Below, piece by piece: positions 12,057 to 24,822 of a stretch of DNA of 64,000 nucleotides. The DNA comes from Isoetes taiwanensis. Taxonomy: Eukaryota; Streptophyta; Lycopodiopsida; Isoetales; Isoetaceae. The notes beneath the pieces are model-generated. The model saw nothing but the letters and a program-made list of their open reading frames with translations. It was not told where the DNA came from and did no database searches. Each line of letters begins with the position of its first letter. The first letter of the stretch is position 1. The stretch covers positions 1,529,736-1,593,735 of the forward strand of contig JAJEKV010000109.1 of the NCBI GenBank assembly GCA_021234155.1, read 5' to 3'. Both the position numbers and the translations under genes were made by a program.

Positions 12057-12093
12057 CACGTGGTTACATCCATGTCATGAGATTTGACACGTG
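12057..12093. promoter_or_regulatory. two G-boxes upstream of the ANKRD13 gene
   Basis: CACGTG occurs at 12057-12062 (GCCACGTGG) and at 12088-12093 (ACACGTGT), about 650-680 bases before the start codon. In plants such motifs bind bZIP and bHLH factors and often mediate light or ABA responses. Their role here is inferred from position only. Confidence 0.4.
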
Positions 12094-12735
12094 TGCATTG
12101 TCCAGGTAATAAGGAATATTCTAGATACCGGTGGCAGATGCCGGCGCATCCGAAAGCACCACAATAAAACACACACGATGCAATGCTTAAGGCTGCCGCT
12201 TCACATAATGTGGAAGCTGGACGCTTTACTTTAACCTGTCCCGTCCTGTCCTGTCATGGGCTATGGCTATATGCCGGGTAGATCCTTTCGTGCCAGTGTC
12301 AATGTGAGAATTCTTTCCTAGTTTGGATTGGCTGGGGCCCCGCTTTTGCTGCCGGACTTCTGCCCCTGCTGGTACGAGCTTTTCTTCAACCTGCATTTGA
12401 TTCTTCATAGCTTTATATCAATTGAACATGTGAAAAATCTATATGAGTGTTTTGAATTTTTGAGACGAACATCATCATCGTCTTGCGTTTGAGCAAAAAA
12501 AATTCTGTTCGAAGATCTGTAAAGTAAGTTTTCTTGCTGGTAAATGATTTGGGTTTTGAAAGTTTAGAGCAGCTGATTGATTTAAGCAGCAAGATTAATC
12601 CTTTCAAGCATCTAGAGTACTGTGGTTTATTAAGCAGCAGTCTTGCTTTTTTGAAGCATAATCTTAAAGAAAACTATGTCATATCAAATCTGGGGAAAGA
12701 ATAAGCTTGAGAAGGAAGAAAAAACAGCCTAGAAT
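12094..12735 (+). promoter_or_regulatory. promoter and 5' leader of the ANKRD13 gene
   Basis: No clear TATA box was seen. A possible leader intron may run from GCTG|GTACGAG (about 12370) to a TTTAAGCAG or TATTAAGCAG acceptor (about 12590-12640). This is a guess from splice words only. The start ATG context is AGAATATGCCG. Confidence 0.3.
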
Positions 12736-15019
12736 ATGCCGAGACTTTCCGAGGAAGAGCTTCGGAGCTATGAGCATAGTCCAGTTCATAATGCCATAGC
12801 ACATGGAAATCACGCACTCTTGGAACAGATACTGTCTAATCTTCCCCGTTTACCAGCGGCAGGGGAGGTAAGGACGGAGGAAGAATCTATTGCAGCCGAG
12901 AGCAAGGCAGATATAGTGTCTGCCATAATAGATAGAAGGGATGTTGTGGGCAGGGAAACTCCTCTGCATCTGGCTATTAGACTTAAAGATGCTGCCTCTG
13001 TAAGATTGCTCATGGCTGCTGGAGCTGAAATAAACCTTCAAAATGGGCAGGGATGGGGCGCCCTGCAGGAGGCTATATGTGCAAGGGAAGACGCCATAGC
13101 CATGGCTATTATGCGTTCTTACCAGACCATATCTTGGGCCAAATGGTGCCGTCGTCTTCCAAGGATTATAGCAGCACTTCGTCGCATGCAGAACTTCTAC
13201 ATGGAGCTTACGTATCACTTTGAAAGCTCCGTTATTCCTTTCATAGGTCGGATTGCTCCTTCTGACACTTACAAGATCTGGAAGCGTGGAGCTAATCTTA
13301 GAGCTGATATGACCCTTTCTGGTTTTGATGGTTTTAAAATACAGAGATCTGACCAGAGTTTTCTGTTCCTTGGAGATGGAAGTGAAGACTTTAAGGTTGC
13401 TCCTGGCACTCTTTGTATGTTAAATCATAAGAAAAAAGAAATCACTGATGCTCTTGAAGGCTCTGGCAATGTGCCTTCTGATGCAGAGCTTTTGCATCAG
13501 ATTGCTTCTCTGTCTAAAAGTAACATGCATAGACCTGGAATTGATGTAACAGAGGCAGAACTTGTTCCTCAAGTTACTTGGCGTAAACAGGAAAGAGCAG
13601 AAACAGTTGGGCATTGGAAAGCCAAGGTTTATGACATGCATCATGTGACAATAAGCATGAGATCTAGAAAGGTTCCTGGAGCTTCTGTGCGTGAAGCTGT
13701 GAATGAGGAAGAAGAAGATCAAGATGCCTACTATGAGTTCTTAACAGACTCTGAAAAGAAGCAACTCCGTTCTGCTTTGGATTTGGAGGAATCGGACGAT
13801 GTTAAGCCTCTTCCTGTTTCTAGGTCTAAATCCAAAGGTAAAAAACAAGGATCTTTCGGTGTCAAAGTTGATGACAGTTTCATTGAGCTGTCAGATTTTG
13901 ATCAAGATTATAGTTCTAAATCTACAAAAAAAGGCTGGTTTGGTTGGGGAAAAGCAACCCAGAAACAGACTTCCCTTGGGAAGAAACCTGACACTTACAG
14001 AAAGTCTTTAAATTTAGAAGAAAAGGTTAGTGGGAGAATAAGTGTTGCATACGCAGATGCAAAGCAGGCTAAAACTTGTAGAATGTCTCTTGATAGCAGG
14101 TTGCATCTGAAAGCAGAGGGAGGTTTTGAAATGAGGAATCCTGTTGATAGGACTTCCAGCAGAATTGCAAGCACCCATAGACATGGTTCAACCTCTAAAA
14201 GCCTTGAAAGTGAATTTAAGAAAGGGTTAAAACCAGTACTTTGGTTGTGTGAAGATTTTCCTTTGAGGACACAGGAACTCTTGCCTCTTTTGGATATATT
14301 GGCAAATAAAGTAAAGGCTGTTCGTAGGCTACGTGAACTGCTAACAACAAAGCTTCCGTCTGGATCTTTCCCTGTCAAGGTATGTCATGCCATATCATTG
14401 TGATCAGTCTTTGATGCTGCTTGAAATTTCATATCAGAATGAGCAATAATTCTTCTTAACTGGTTAGATGCATGGGTGCCTTAGCTTGTGTAATTTTCTC
14501 TTGTTTCCTGTAAGAATTATTCGTTGTGTTAATGAGCCAAATTGTAGTAGTATAAGTGGAATCTAAAGCCACTCACCAATCAGATCTTAAGAGGCTATTT
14601 TTACGAATAAAGTTTATATTTACATGCATGTGTTGAGATGATGAATGATCGGTAACGTTTCTCTGCTGTATGCTGTTGAAGTAGTTTGTTTTGAGTTAGT
14701 TCTCTTAAATTCTTAACAATTTGAGATACTTTTGCAGGTGGCTATTCCTGTAGTACCTACAATTAGAGTAGTGGTAACATTCACGAAGTTTGAAGAACTT
14801 AAGCAAGAGAGTCCCAACAATGAAGTGTCTAAAGGCATGGAGGAATATGATGCAGCATCGAGTTCATGGTTCTCTTGGATGAGAGGATCTAATATACAAA
14901 ACTCTAAATTTTCACATAATGATCCGTTTAGTATTCCAGACACATATACTTGGGTTGATTCTAAAGAAAGGAAGAAGAGAGAGAAGGAAAAGGAAGTTGA
15001 AGATAAATCAAGAGTTTGA
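12736..15019 (+). CDS. ankyrin-repeat ANKRD13-family protein (GPCR-chaperone domain), two exons
   Basis: Exon 1 is 12736-14379, ending at PVK|GTATGT; exon 2 is 14738-15019, after TTTTGCAG. The junction is phase 0 and gives 641 aa, the usual size of plant ANKRD13-like proteins. The N-terminus has ankyrin repeats (about residues 11-120, with HNAIAHGNHALLEQIL and GRETPLHLAIRLKDAASVRL). The ANKRD13 C-terminal/GPCR-chaperone domain follows, with the hallmark YKIWKRGANLRADMTLSGFD near residue 185. Conserved segments continue to the end: KKGWFGWGK, LPSGSFPVK and VAIPVVPTIRVVVTFTKF. The C-terminus is a basic-acidic tail (SKERKKREKEKEVEDKSRV). Animal members bind ubiquitinated membrane proteins on endosomes; the plant role is little known. 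No signal peptide or membrane segment. Start chosen as the first in-frame ATG after stops. This is the only clearly intact host gene in the window. Confidence 0.95.
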
Positions 15020-15352
15020 ATTGACATCTTTAATGATGCAGAGACTCTTATACTCGCTGTGTGGAATGAGAGTTTTGTAAATTGGTGTTAGTTGCTCATA
15101 GTTTTGTGCAGGCAACGGAGAAAACGAGGACAATTATGTATACTATCTCTTTCTTCCGGCGTTTTGTAGATAATGTGCTGCCACGATGTGGAAGTTTAAA
15201 CCCCACCATTGACTGAAAAGAATTAATCCATGCCCCTTTCTTTTGTTTCCATTCATTTAATGTGGTATTATCTAATCCTTATTGCACTATCCTTATTGTT
15301 TTTTTTTTTTTTTATCATTGGATCCAAGCATAGTTCCATGAATATTCCAAAT

Positions 15353-15464
15353 GAAGAGGAGGTTAACCCTCCCCTCAAGCAGATTATGGGAAATAACCCT
15401 CGAGGCCGGCAGGCCGAGAGGGATTGTTTCCCATAATCTGCGAGAGGGGAGGGTTGACCTCTCT
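15353..15464. repeat. 110-bp foldback (near-perfect hairpin)
   Basis: Arms of about 50 bases (from GAGGTTAACCCTCCCCTC rightward, and its inverse ending at 15464) pair around a GGCCGGCAGGCC centre. CAGATTATGGGAAA is identical in both arms. After it, TTAACCACAGGCC occurs twice (about 15464 and 15524). Probably a small foldback element. Confidence 0.85.
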
Positions 15465-15630
15465 TAACCACAGGCCCGAGCAGGTTATGATGCATTTGAG
15501 AAGTCGGCATTTGAGAAGGAGGATTAACCACAGGCCTTCTTCGTGGTTTGCCATTCAACAAAGCCTCTGCAAAGTCTTCTGAAGCTTTAAGACTAAAAAT
15601 GACGCATTGGGATTCCCATGCTTCTCCGTT

Positions 15631-16127
15631 TCAGGGACCAAACAGAGTATTCCCTGTTATTTTTGAATTAAAATCAGCATCACCATTGCAGGATCTGTGA
15701 ATAATACCATCTAATCTTTCAGAAAAAACTCTTCCAATCTTGTTTTGACATTCAAGACCGTCTGCCTTATACAGAAAAGCTAATTTAGGAGCCATCTCCC
15801 ATTGATGCCCTTTCCTTTTCTCCAAATCCGGCGCTGGCTTTGGAGCTGTGCAATAATTCTGCATTCGTCTACTACAACGGCCAAACTTCCGGCAGTATTT
15901 GTTACAGAATTTAAGACGCCTGGCGGATCAGGATCACCATAGCCGGAGCTTGGAGCTGTGTTACATGGGACCATGGCCGGGAACTTTTTCATAGTCAAGC
16001 TGAGTGCAGATATCTTGTAAAGGTCTTTTCTTGCGAAAAGGACGAAGTTTGGGTATGGCGATAGAGTTGATCGCCGGAACATGGTAGAAACAGAGGCCGC
16101 AAAGAGAATATTCGGAGCGATTATCAA
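15631..16127 (-). pseudogene. two overlapping minus-strand frames, possible broken small gene
   Basis: One frame runs from ATG 16127 (or the internal ATG at about 16082, MFRRSTLSPYPNFVLFARKD) to 15780. A second frame, 15864-15631, follows in another register and ends TLFGP. Both have coding-like composition, and together they could be one gene with a frameshift near 15850. The leader at 16104-16200 carries repeated ATTCGGAGCGATTATCA. No family recognised. Confidence 0.25.
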
Positions 16128-16459
16128 CGACTATTCGGAGCGATTATCACTAGTATATTCTCTAAAAGGAGAATATTCGAAGGGTTATGCATTATAAACA
16201 TGGTGCGATCGGACGGTGGATAATGGTTGGATAAGATAATCTGCAAGGGCCGGTGGTTAAGGGCTGTGGAATTTACACATTAGCCCCACGTATAGGTTTG
16301 CGCACCCCATATATGTATATACATACAAGTAGTTTGTTATATGCGAAGAGTGTGCAATTCATAGAGTATCCAGTTCCAGCTTTAAGTCTTCAGAAATTTA
16401 AAAATTAAGACATCAAGTTTTAAAGTTGAGCCTAGTAAAGAAATGTAATGTCTGGGATT

Positions 16460-17020
16460 GAATTGCCCAAGATTCCCTCTAGATCAATGTAAGATTTCCA
16501 AAAAATCCACAAAAATTCCTTTAGATTCTATAGGATTCTACATAGATTCCTCAATATTCTACATGGATTCACATGAATTTCCATAAGATTTGCCTAGGTT
16601 CTACAAGGGTTCCCCAAGATTATAATAAATTCCCCTAGATTTTTAAAGATTACCCCAAGGTCCCTCTAGTTTCAATGCAGATTCTCCTAGATTCCCTTAG
16701 ATTTTATAAATATTCTTCTAGATTTTTAAAGATTCTACCAAGATTTCCCTAGATTCTCAAAGATTATATGAAGATTCTTCTAGATTCCTGGAGCTTCTCT
16801 TGAGATTTTCCAAGATTTTATATAGATTCTCATAGATTATGTGATAATTCCCCTAGATTCTCTAAGATTTCATCAAGATTCTCAAAGATTTTATAAAGAT
16901 TCTCTTATATTCCCTTAGATTCTATAAAGATTCCCATAGATTCTCTAAGATTTCATCAAGATTCCTCCAGATTCTGAAAGATTTTATAAAGATTCTTGTA
17001 GATTCTCTTATTTTTACGAA
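16460..17020. repeat. AGATT words phased every 10-11 bp
   Basis: Around fifty AGATT-like words recur every 10 or 11 bases over about 550 bp. The pattern is cleanest at 16850-17010, with AGATT at 16865, 16876, 16886, 16897, then 16928, 16938, 16948, 16959, 16969 and 16979. Spacer letters are mostly pyrimidine or A/T and vary. The left part is more degraded. The period equals the helical repeat. Confidence 0.85.
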
Positions 17021-18411
17021 GATGTGGAAATAAAATCTAGGCTTAAACAGATCGATATCTAATATTATACTAAAAAAAAGCGACAATCTAGTTCTTTGTT
17101 CTATGATCTCCATAAAGAGCGAAAGACTTTTGGTCGTGTTACACAATATATGGCTTTGCAACACGATTGGAGCTTCGAATAACAACTACGGTCAACGATC
17201 TAGAATAACAACTTTTCGCTCGATTTGAGTGCAAATGGAACCTTAACTCTATTATCTTCATAAGAATACAAACCTACCTACATAGTATTGGTTGATTACT
17301 TGCTAGACAACCTCTAAACGCCAATATATTGCAGAAAACGAACAAAACACACTAATACGTGCAATTTACATTTGGAGCGGCAGTTGCAAGGAGAAGCAAC
17401 CTCTCTCAACTAGAAGTGCCCTGTTTAGATCTATCTAGGAACCACCTGCTCCAACAATTTCACATTTAGCCCGGAACAATTGTCTTTACATACAATATAA
17501 ACATCTTCCTCCCACTTTCAAATGTCAGATGGTTTACATCCGCGAACCTTTCTCTTAAAATTATCTACAAAAAGGGTTAGATAAATGTACAATATTTAGA
17601 ATGGTGCATCATCATCAATGATTTCCATTCTACATCCATTTGGAAGTCCAGCAAGGTAAAGAAAATATGAAGCCTCCCTTAAATTTGTTTGCAGAAAGGA
17701 TTAGACAATTGCACAATGTTCAAAATTGTCACATGAAGCATATAGAACACAATTTGCTTAGCTGGCCGTAAACCAAATCAATTAATTGTGTGCTAAACGA
17801 TGCCATAGCATCTTGAGGTTACTAAGTTTAAAGCACACCCACCTACCTTTTTCCCATGTTTTTAATGTCTTTAAAGCATCAATTCCATATTCTGCATGTG
17901 CAGTAAATGGTAACTAAATTGCTAAGGTAGCAGATGGCTCATTGGTCAACAAAATAAGATATGGGCAACTTTGATGTGGTCAAACGTTATTGCATATTTA
18001 TGTCAAGCAAGATGAGAAGGAAATCTTCGTTATGAACTTAAATGTAAACATGCGAATGTATTTTCCAAAAGGGCTCATTGTGTATTTACATTGAAGATCA
18101 TGTGCCTAAGTGTGGTCCTTGTAACCATAGTTCAACCTATTGCAATGAAGCAGCCATTGTACAAAATCGACTGCCAGCTTGTGATCAAAATGTTTATGAA
18201 GATCTCTTGACTTGTGTTGCAGGCATAAGTTGGAGCAGGAGTGGTCCCTTGGCCATGTTCTAGCCTTACAACTTTGTCATAATTCAGGCTGCTTTAATCT
18301 GGCAAAGCCTCTGTTTTCATCTTAGCAAACCAATAGATCCCCTTAGCAGCAGGAAGACACATTCCCCAACAGCCCTACAAAATCGTATCATAACTTGCTT
18401 GTCCAACCTAC
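17021..18411. other. no gene recognised
   Basis: A plus-strand frame of 61 codons at 18078-18263 with many cysteines was seen but has no recognisable domain. No repeats or element ends were found. Confidence 0.5.
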
Positions 18412-18790
18412 CTGGGGAAATGTTCCAACACAATTGACCTTGCCATTATTCCTACAAAGAGGAAGGAAGGAAGGAAGGTTCTTTTATCGTCCGCGGAGAC
18501 CAATCGGCCTATGGGACCCAAATTACACGGGTGCAGCAAGCCCGTTGCTACCCGGATTAAAAAACCCCCCTTAGGAGGGAAAAACCATCGCAGCAACAAA
18601 CCTGCTGGCAACTGTACAAATATACATATATACACATGAATTCCCGGCACCTCAGGTAGGCGCCCGGGGGCAGAGGTGAGTCCGCAGATCCAAAACCTCC
18701 TGGAGGTAGGAGCCAAGGGATCGAACTGATGGCGTACTGAGTAGCTCGGGCAGAGGCAGACCAGGTCGCACCAAGAGAATGTAGCGAGCG
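18412..18790 (-). mobile_element. possible tRNA-derived SINE
   Basis: On the minus strand AGTTCGATCCC (18717-18727) matches a pol III B box. About 35 bases 5' of it, TGGTGCGACCTGG is a weak A-box candidate. Downstream the sequence is GC-rich and unlike its surroundings, ending in a (TTCC)n run at 18460-18478, a plausible SINE tail. No target duplication was found and no tRNA fold is evident. A decayed tRNA-related repeat is the alternative. Confidence 0.4.
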
Positions 18791-21700
18791 GAAGGGAGAG
18801 GGAAAATGTTAGTCTACATGAAAGAACAGATCAAGCATAAGAAATAAACTACTCACCAAAAACATCACATTGAGAAAAATTGTGCAACAACAGCAAGCTA
18901 CCTGTCAGCAAAGTCATAGCAAAAAGCCCAGTCTCCACCTAGAAATTTTCATAACCCCTATTAAATAACGGTTTTACTAGGTCAGTTTGAACTCAGATTC
19001 TTACAAAAAAGTAAATCACATGTTTATTCTAGAGAATGTTTACGAGATATATGTTGTGCCATGAGATAACTTATATAGCATATGTTGCTTGTGCATGAAG
19101 ACTCGTTATTGAGGTGAGAAAACTTATATAGCATATGTTGCTTGTGCATGAAGACTCGTTATTGAGGTGAGAAATCCCCTTCTCCCTAAACATCACAGGT
19201 TTTCATAAAGCCCATGAAATGCATCAGCACTTACTTTCTTGTCCTCTTTTGATGCGTATAGTCGTCTAATTTATCCACGGTGCTGTAATTGCTTAGCAAA
19301 CATGCCCCATGGAGTCCATCCTAATTCTTTGCTTATCATATAAGACATCGGCCGACCTGCATTTTATGTTAGGGTTAGCAAAGACGTTGACATACCAGTT
19401 GAAGCTGAAATTAGAAGCCTTTGCTTGGAAAACCCATCCAAAGATCAACAACAAAGAATTTAGCAAAAAAATTATCCAATACTAAATAATCTACTCACCG
19501 GATTAGCATCTGATCTGTTGTATCCAGATTGAAGGTTGGAGCCACTTGATCTTAGGTAAGTGAAAGTGCAAGAAAACGGAAAATTGGGCCTGAGAACTCC
19601 TTTCCAAGGTGCGTGTAATTTGATACGACATATCTGTAAAAGGAAATCGTTAACAACATCAAATGTGTTGTGGCATCTGTTTCTGTTTGCCTAGGCAACC
19701 ACAGCTACTGCATTTTTGTAAAGGCAAAATAGATTCCATACAAAATACTGTAATTGAAATTGAACCAAATGCAATCACCTAATGGGAATAAGTCCATTCA
19801 TTTTACCATCTAGATGACGGACCCTGGCCAAAGCAAAAAATATTGATAACTCCAGTCCGAGATGCCAGAGCTCCTTTTGCAGGTGCAGAGCAAGAAAACA
19901 TGGGTTCTTTCTTGCAGGACGTTTCTGCAAGGACAAACAGCGACTTCTGCACGCAGCTGTAAACATGCCCATCCTTGGATTTAGGGTTTACCTGAATTGC
20001 ATTTGTAAAGCATGAATAAAAGTAATTCAATTAGACAAACCTAGCTCCATTTTGGAAAGCGCATGGACATGATGGTTTTTTTGCCTGTGACTAATTTTGA
20101 CAGAACTGCATAAACATCCCTTGAATCTGCAAGCTGCCAATCCAAAATCCTTAGGCTATCTGTAGCATTTCATCCCACAAAATTGACGGAATATCTACAA
20201 CAAACTAAAAGTTATGTATTGACAAAGTCTTAAAAGCATCATTTGGAAAAAAATCCTTGAAAAATAGAATCAATGCCTTGGTTTTTGAGCAAAACTTGGA
20301 TGAACAAGCTTGAATCAGGAACACGTGCAATCAGATCGACTGTATAAAAGCTTGATTCGGGGAAAAAATCGATGGAAGGTAGGATTGCAGCAGTCAAATG
20401 TCACATATGGCAAATAGCAAATAGAGTTATCATGCTTGGCTTTAAAAAGGCACAAGCCCGTGAAATGTTCAAGACGACAGCACTAACACTTGGATAACAA
20501 AAAGCTCAAAAAATAAGGTGCTTTGGAGAATAACTAGTAGGAATAGTAAGCAATAAAACTAAGTAGTAATTGCAATGCAAGCAACCCAGAATTGTGACAG
20601 AAAATAGAAGTTATATGCCATATATGACATACAACTGCACTGTCAGAGAATTGTTGAGCGCTGCAAAAGATATGTTTCTCTCAACATTTGCATTTGTAAG
20701 GCATCAGAATATGCTTACCAGCACATAGACTTGGCATCGTGGGAGAGCCATGGTCCCTGCAAGCAAATAACATTTAGACATTAATAAGCATAGTTAATCG
20801 ATACTTCACATAAACATCATGTGCAGCCTATAATAAACATAGCCTAAGAGAGAAACCATACATAATGGAGCTGGAGCAGACCTGTACTTCCTTCTATTAA
20901 ATCAGTCATACATTATGGATTGGGAACAAGGCCAAACGATCAGACCAGATCCACCATGTTTTGGCGGCCTTGTAAACACCAAGACCAAATGCCAGTAATT
21001 TTTCCAAATGTCGAAGCCCATCCTGCAGCTCCATAGAAGATAAGCCATGCATCTGCAGATTTGGGTTAAATTCTGGACAAAAGCATAGAATAAAGAACCA
21101 AGAAAGGAAAGAAACAATACCTCGCTAGATATAATCCACATTGGCATCTAAACCACATCGGCATCTGTAGGATATCAAGCATAGATGCACCAAAATGCCT
21201 TCCTAAATTCCAGTATGCAAATAATAAGCTTGAAAAGCAAACAACTGGCTATTTATAAGCTGAAACAATATGAATTTTGTTACCTGTGGTAGAGATCTTA
21301 AAACACGTAACTTAACTACATACAGGTCCATTTCCTCATACATGGACCTCTAGGCTATTCTTTATTGCCTTTGCGGGAGCAAGCCTTAACAGATAAATCG
21401 TGTATGCCAACAAAAAGCTTTGCCAAAAGAATCGTATATGCTAACTAAAAGCTATGTCCACAGATATGTCATCATTTCCATTTTGCAAGGCATCTAGCCG
21501 CTTCTTGTATCAAATCTCACATACACTGCCGGATCCGCCCACTAAAGAAATGATCTCCTGGATGTGTTCCAAAAGAAATTATCCATCCACTAAATCCAGC
21601 GCCTGGCAAAATCAGAGCCCACAATATGAACTCGAAATGAACGAGATTTTTGGAATTTTCTAAACTTTTCATATGCACCCTGCCATCGCATTATTATTTT

Positions 21701-22911
21701 AACTAAATAATTAATGTTGCCACCTGGCATTCAAACATCACCTCGCATTTAAATTCTTGCCACCTCGCAACATGGGCCTTGCCACCTCATCATAATATAT
21801 ATTAATAACAACTTCCATGCACTTTCCCACAGATATATCTGGACGGTGCAGATTTTGTACCTCCTTATCTGACGGTTCACGCATGGGGTGCATGCCCATG
21901 CATGCCCGTACATCCTCTAATGAGGTGGCAATATCAAGGCCCTTTATTTTTTGGATGAACGGATGGGATCAATCTCTATATATATGACCCCCCATGTTAC
22001 GTACATGCCCCCCATGGAATAAGAATATATATAGTATGATATGATATGGTATACTTGAATCCATACACGTAAGAAATGGATGAACTACCATCATGCATTC
22101 ACAAAACACGATAACAACAAATGAGAGTGAAGAACAAATGAGATAACACAGATAGTGCCATTCAATGAAAAAGTGACATAGCTCAAACAGACAGAACTGC
22201 GTTCTCACCACAAGTTGCAGTCTTCTTCTGACTCCGAACCTCCTAAGATTCATAAAGCAGCTTCACATAGACCTGTTTGCAACAACAGGTACTTAAAGCA
22301 TGTCTGCACTTTCCACTTCTAAGCCACCATCTTTCCCCTGCGTCGCCTTAATGCCAGAAACAATCAACGGCATCGGTCTGGGTCTGCACCTGCCCAGCTC
22401 CAAATCCAAATCGGCCTTGTCCTGCATGCAAATCGGTCCTGCTCTGCTCCTCATTTCTTCCAGCTCTGCAAGTGTTCCTCTAGGGCTTTGCTCCTTAGTT
22501 CCAGATGCCATTCAACGAATCCCCTACATTTTAAACAAATCAGTCATGAGGTGAAAGCAAAAGGACAAACAAAAAGAAAAACCAAAAGAAAGGGATGATC
22601 GCCAAGGTGTAGTTGCAAAAAAAATAGTGAAAGCTAGCCTAGCTATGGCCGCCATGGCTATGGCATTTTTGCATGTAAGTGTCTGTAAGGATTGAAACTC
22701 GCCATGCCGTTTTTGCCGCCCCACCATGCTCTCGCTACAGATGCCAGCCAGCAAATTCTATTTCTGAACCATTGATTGTAAACTAAATTTTCTTTCCTCA
22801 AAACTCTAACCCCCATTTCTCGGTCAACCACTGCAAAAACCTTATGCCTGAGATAATTTGCAATCCTTCTAAACACAAGCTAGACGAGACTTTTATCATT
22901 CTTACACCAAG
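18791..22911. other. long stretch without a recognised gene
   Basis: Short frames occur at 19775-20030 and 20902-21147 on the minus strand and 22300-22554 on both strands, none with a recognisable domain. The minus-strand frame 22511-22293 (MASGTKEQSPRGTLAELEEM) has coding-like composition and a possible upstream AG acceptor, so it may be an exon. A short hairpin built on AGGTCCAT lies at about 21327-21352. Otherwise AT-rich and featureless. Confidence 0.4.
19068..19173. repeat. 53-bp tandem duplication
   Basis: Two essentially identical copies, starting AACTTATATAGCATATG and ending GAGGTGAGA, lie head to tail at 19068 and 19121. Confidence 0.95.
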
Positions 22912-24822
22912 TTGGAAGCTAGAAAGAAATTTAAGAAGCTTATAAAAAAGAAAAAGGGAATTTGGGAAAAGGAATGGCAAGAGAAGCTTCTACATGAACT
23001 CCAGTATTTTCCCAAGGATTTTTGGGCTAAACTGAAACCGGCAATATCTGCTGCAGGGGATTTTAGTAGAGACGAGTTACTAGATTATGCCCGCGAGCTC
23101 TATACTGTGCCAGGGGCAGCCCCTATGGATTTAGTAACGGGAGATGTGCCAGATATATTTGATGCAGAGGATGTAAAGATATCTTTGCAAAAGATGGCAA
23201 ATGGGAAAGCTAGAGATACTGAAGGCTTTGCCATTGAGATGCTTAAATGGGGAGGGGAGACTCTTCATGCTAAAGTGGCCGAGTTGTTTAACTTGGCGCT
23301 TAATGTTGGTTTTCCTAACCAATGGTGCCAGAACAGGATTGTGACTATTCTAAAAGCTGGGGATCCAACTTGTATTCAGAATTATCGCACTATTATGATT
23401 AGTAGTGTGATGGCTAAGCTCTTTGGGGCTATAATCGAGAAAAAGATTTCTGGTTGGGCTGATACGCATGGAGTGCGAGCCTTAGGCCAAGCAGGTTTTA
23501 GAAAAGATCACTCCACAGTGGATCACCTAGTAACTTTGCGCGTCATGGCAGAGGGAGCTAAGGGTGCAGGCAATGCATTATACTGTTGTTTTGTTGATTT
23601 TACGAAGGCATTCGATCGAGTACCTCGTACAGTTTTGCAAGAAAACTGGCATGAAAGTGAATAAAACTAAGACTAAAGTTATGGTCGTTGGTTCTCGAGA
23701 ATCAATAGTAATGCATCTTGATGGGGAAACTCTGGAACAGGTAAAAAGGTATAAATATTTGGGGATTGAGTTTACTAATGACTACAGGTGGTCTATGGCG
23801 GTGGGGAAACGTGTGTCTGGAGGTTTCCGTGCTTTGTATTATTCTCCCGAGCCCCGTGGCGACAAAGAAACATCCGGTGTTGGTCTCTTAGGAGGCTTAT
23901 GTTTAAAGTAATGGTGCGCATAAGGTTGTGCTTTATGGTTGCCCAGCTTGGGGGCCAGGTTTAGCTAGGGCAAAGTGGATGGAAATTGAACAGGTACAGA
24001 AGAGATTTTTGCTAGAGGAGCTGGGGGTAAAAGTTCAAACTCCTTATGAGATGTTATTAGCAGAGGCGGGATTGTATCCACTGGAGGTGGAAGCGTTGTT
24101 TCAAACTCTTACCTACTATCGAGGGTAACGGAGCATGGGGATAATAGGATACCTAAGCAGGCCTTGATAGAATCTCAAACACAGCATCATGCAAGGTGGT
24201 ATACTCACCTGGTGGATTGGGTGGCTTTTTGGGGTATGGATCTTAATGATCTCCCACTTACAGATGTAGGTTTGCGTGCATATGTGATTGAGCGGGCATT
24301 ACAGAAGATGTGGCCAATTGGCGATATTGGGGTAAAGCGAAACTTCTATAGACAAGAAGTTAATGCTATGGTAGTATATGAAGAGCAAGCCTACCTAAAG
24401 ATGGAGCTTAGCCGAAAAAAACGGCAATTAATTGCTAAATTCAGACTTAGTTCTCATTCTTTGCAGATTGAAAAGGGACGAGAACAAGGGATCCCCAGAG
24501 AGCTGCGTTTCTGCCCATGTTGTTTTGAAGCACAAGTGGAGGATGAAGACCATGCTTTGATTAGATGCTCGGCCTTTGAGTATATACGAGAAAATCACCA
24601 TATCACGTGTAGCTCTCTATCAAAGCTATTCGATCTTTCTCCATTAGATCTCGGAGCATATCTTTATGAATATCTGAAATCTAGAAATGAGTTATTAGCT
24701 CTATATAAGATGGCTGAAAACTTGCTCGCCCAAGGGTGAGCCTTTGTTGATTAATACTGTTGTTTTCTATTTTCGCTGATGGACCTGAGGGTCTGAAGGC
24801 GTGACAATAAATAAATAAATAA
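22912..24822 (+). mobile_element. LINE (non-LTR retrotransposon), 5'-truncated, RT core deleted
   Basis: The first frame (22912-23664) carries RT motifs: NGKARDTEGFAIEMLKWGG, QAGFRKDHSTVDHLVTLRV and FVDFTKAFDRVPRT. The sequence then jumps to FCKKTGMKVNKTKTKVMVVG in another register (from about 23640), so the whole segment that should contain the F/YADD catalytic box is missing. RT thumb and C-terminal frames follow (23928-24128, 24164-24739), ending in a zinc-knuckle-like CPCC...H...C motif near 24512-24570. No endonuclease domain lies upstream, so the copy is 5'-truncated. The 3' end is a (ATAA)n tail at about 24807-24822. It cannot move on its own. Confidence 0.88.

Noticed and set aside
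12850-13218. Minus-strand frames across the ANKRD13 exon
   Set aside because: Shadows of a clear, family-matching gene on the plus strand.
18700-18790. tRNA gene on the minus strand
   Set aside because: Only the B box is convincing; no acceptor stem or anticodon arm could be folded, so a SINE or relic is more likely.
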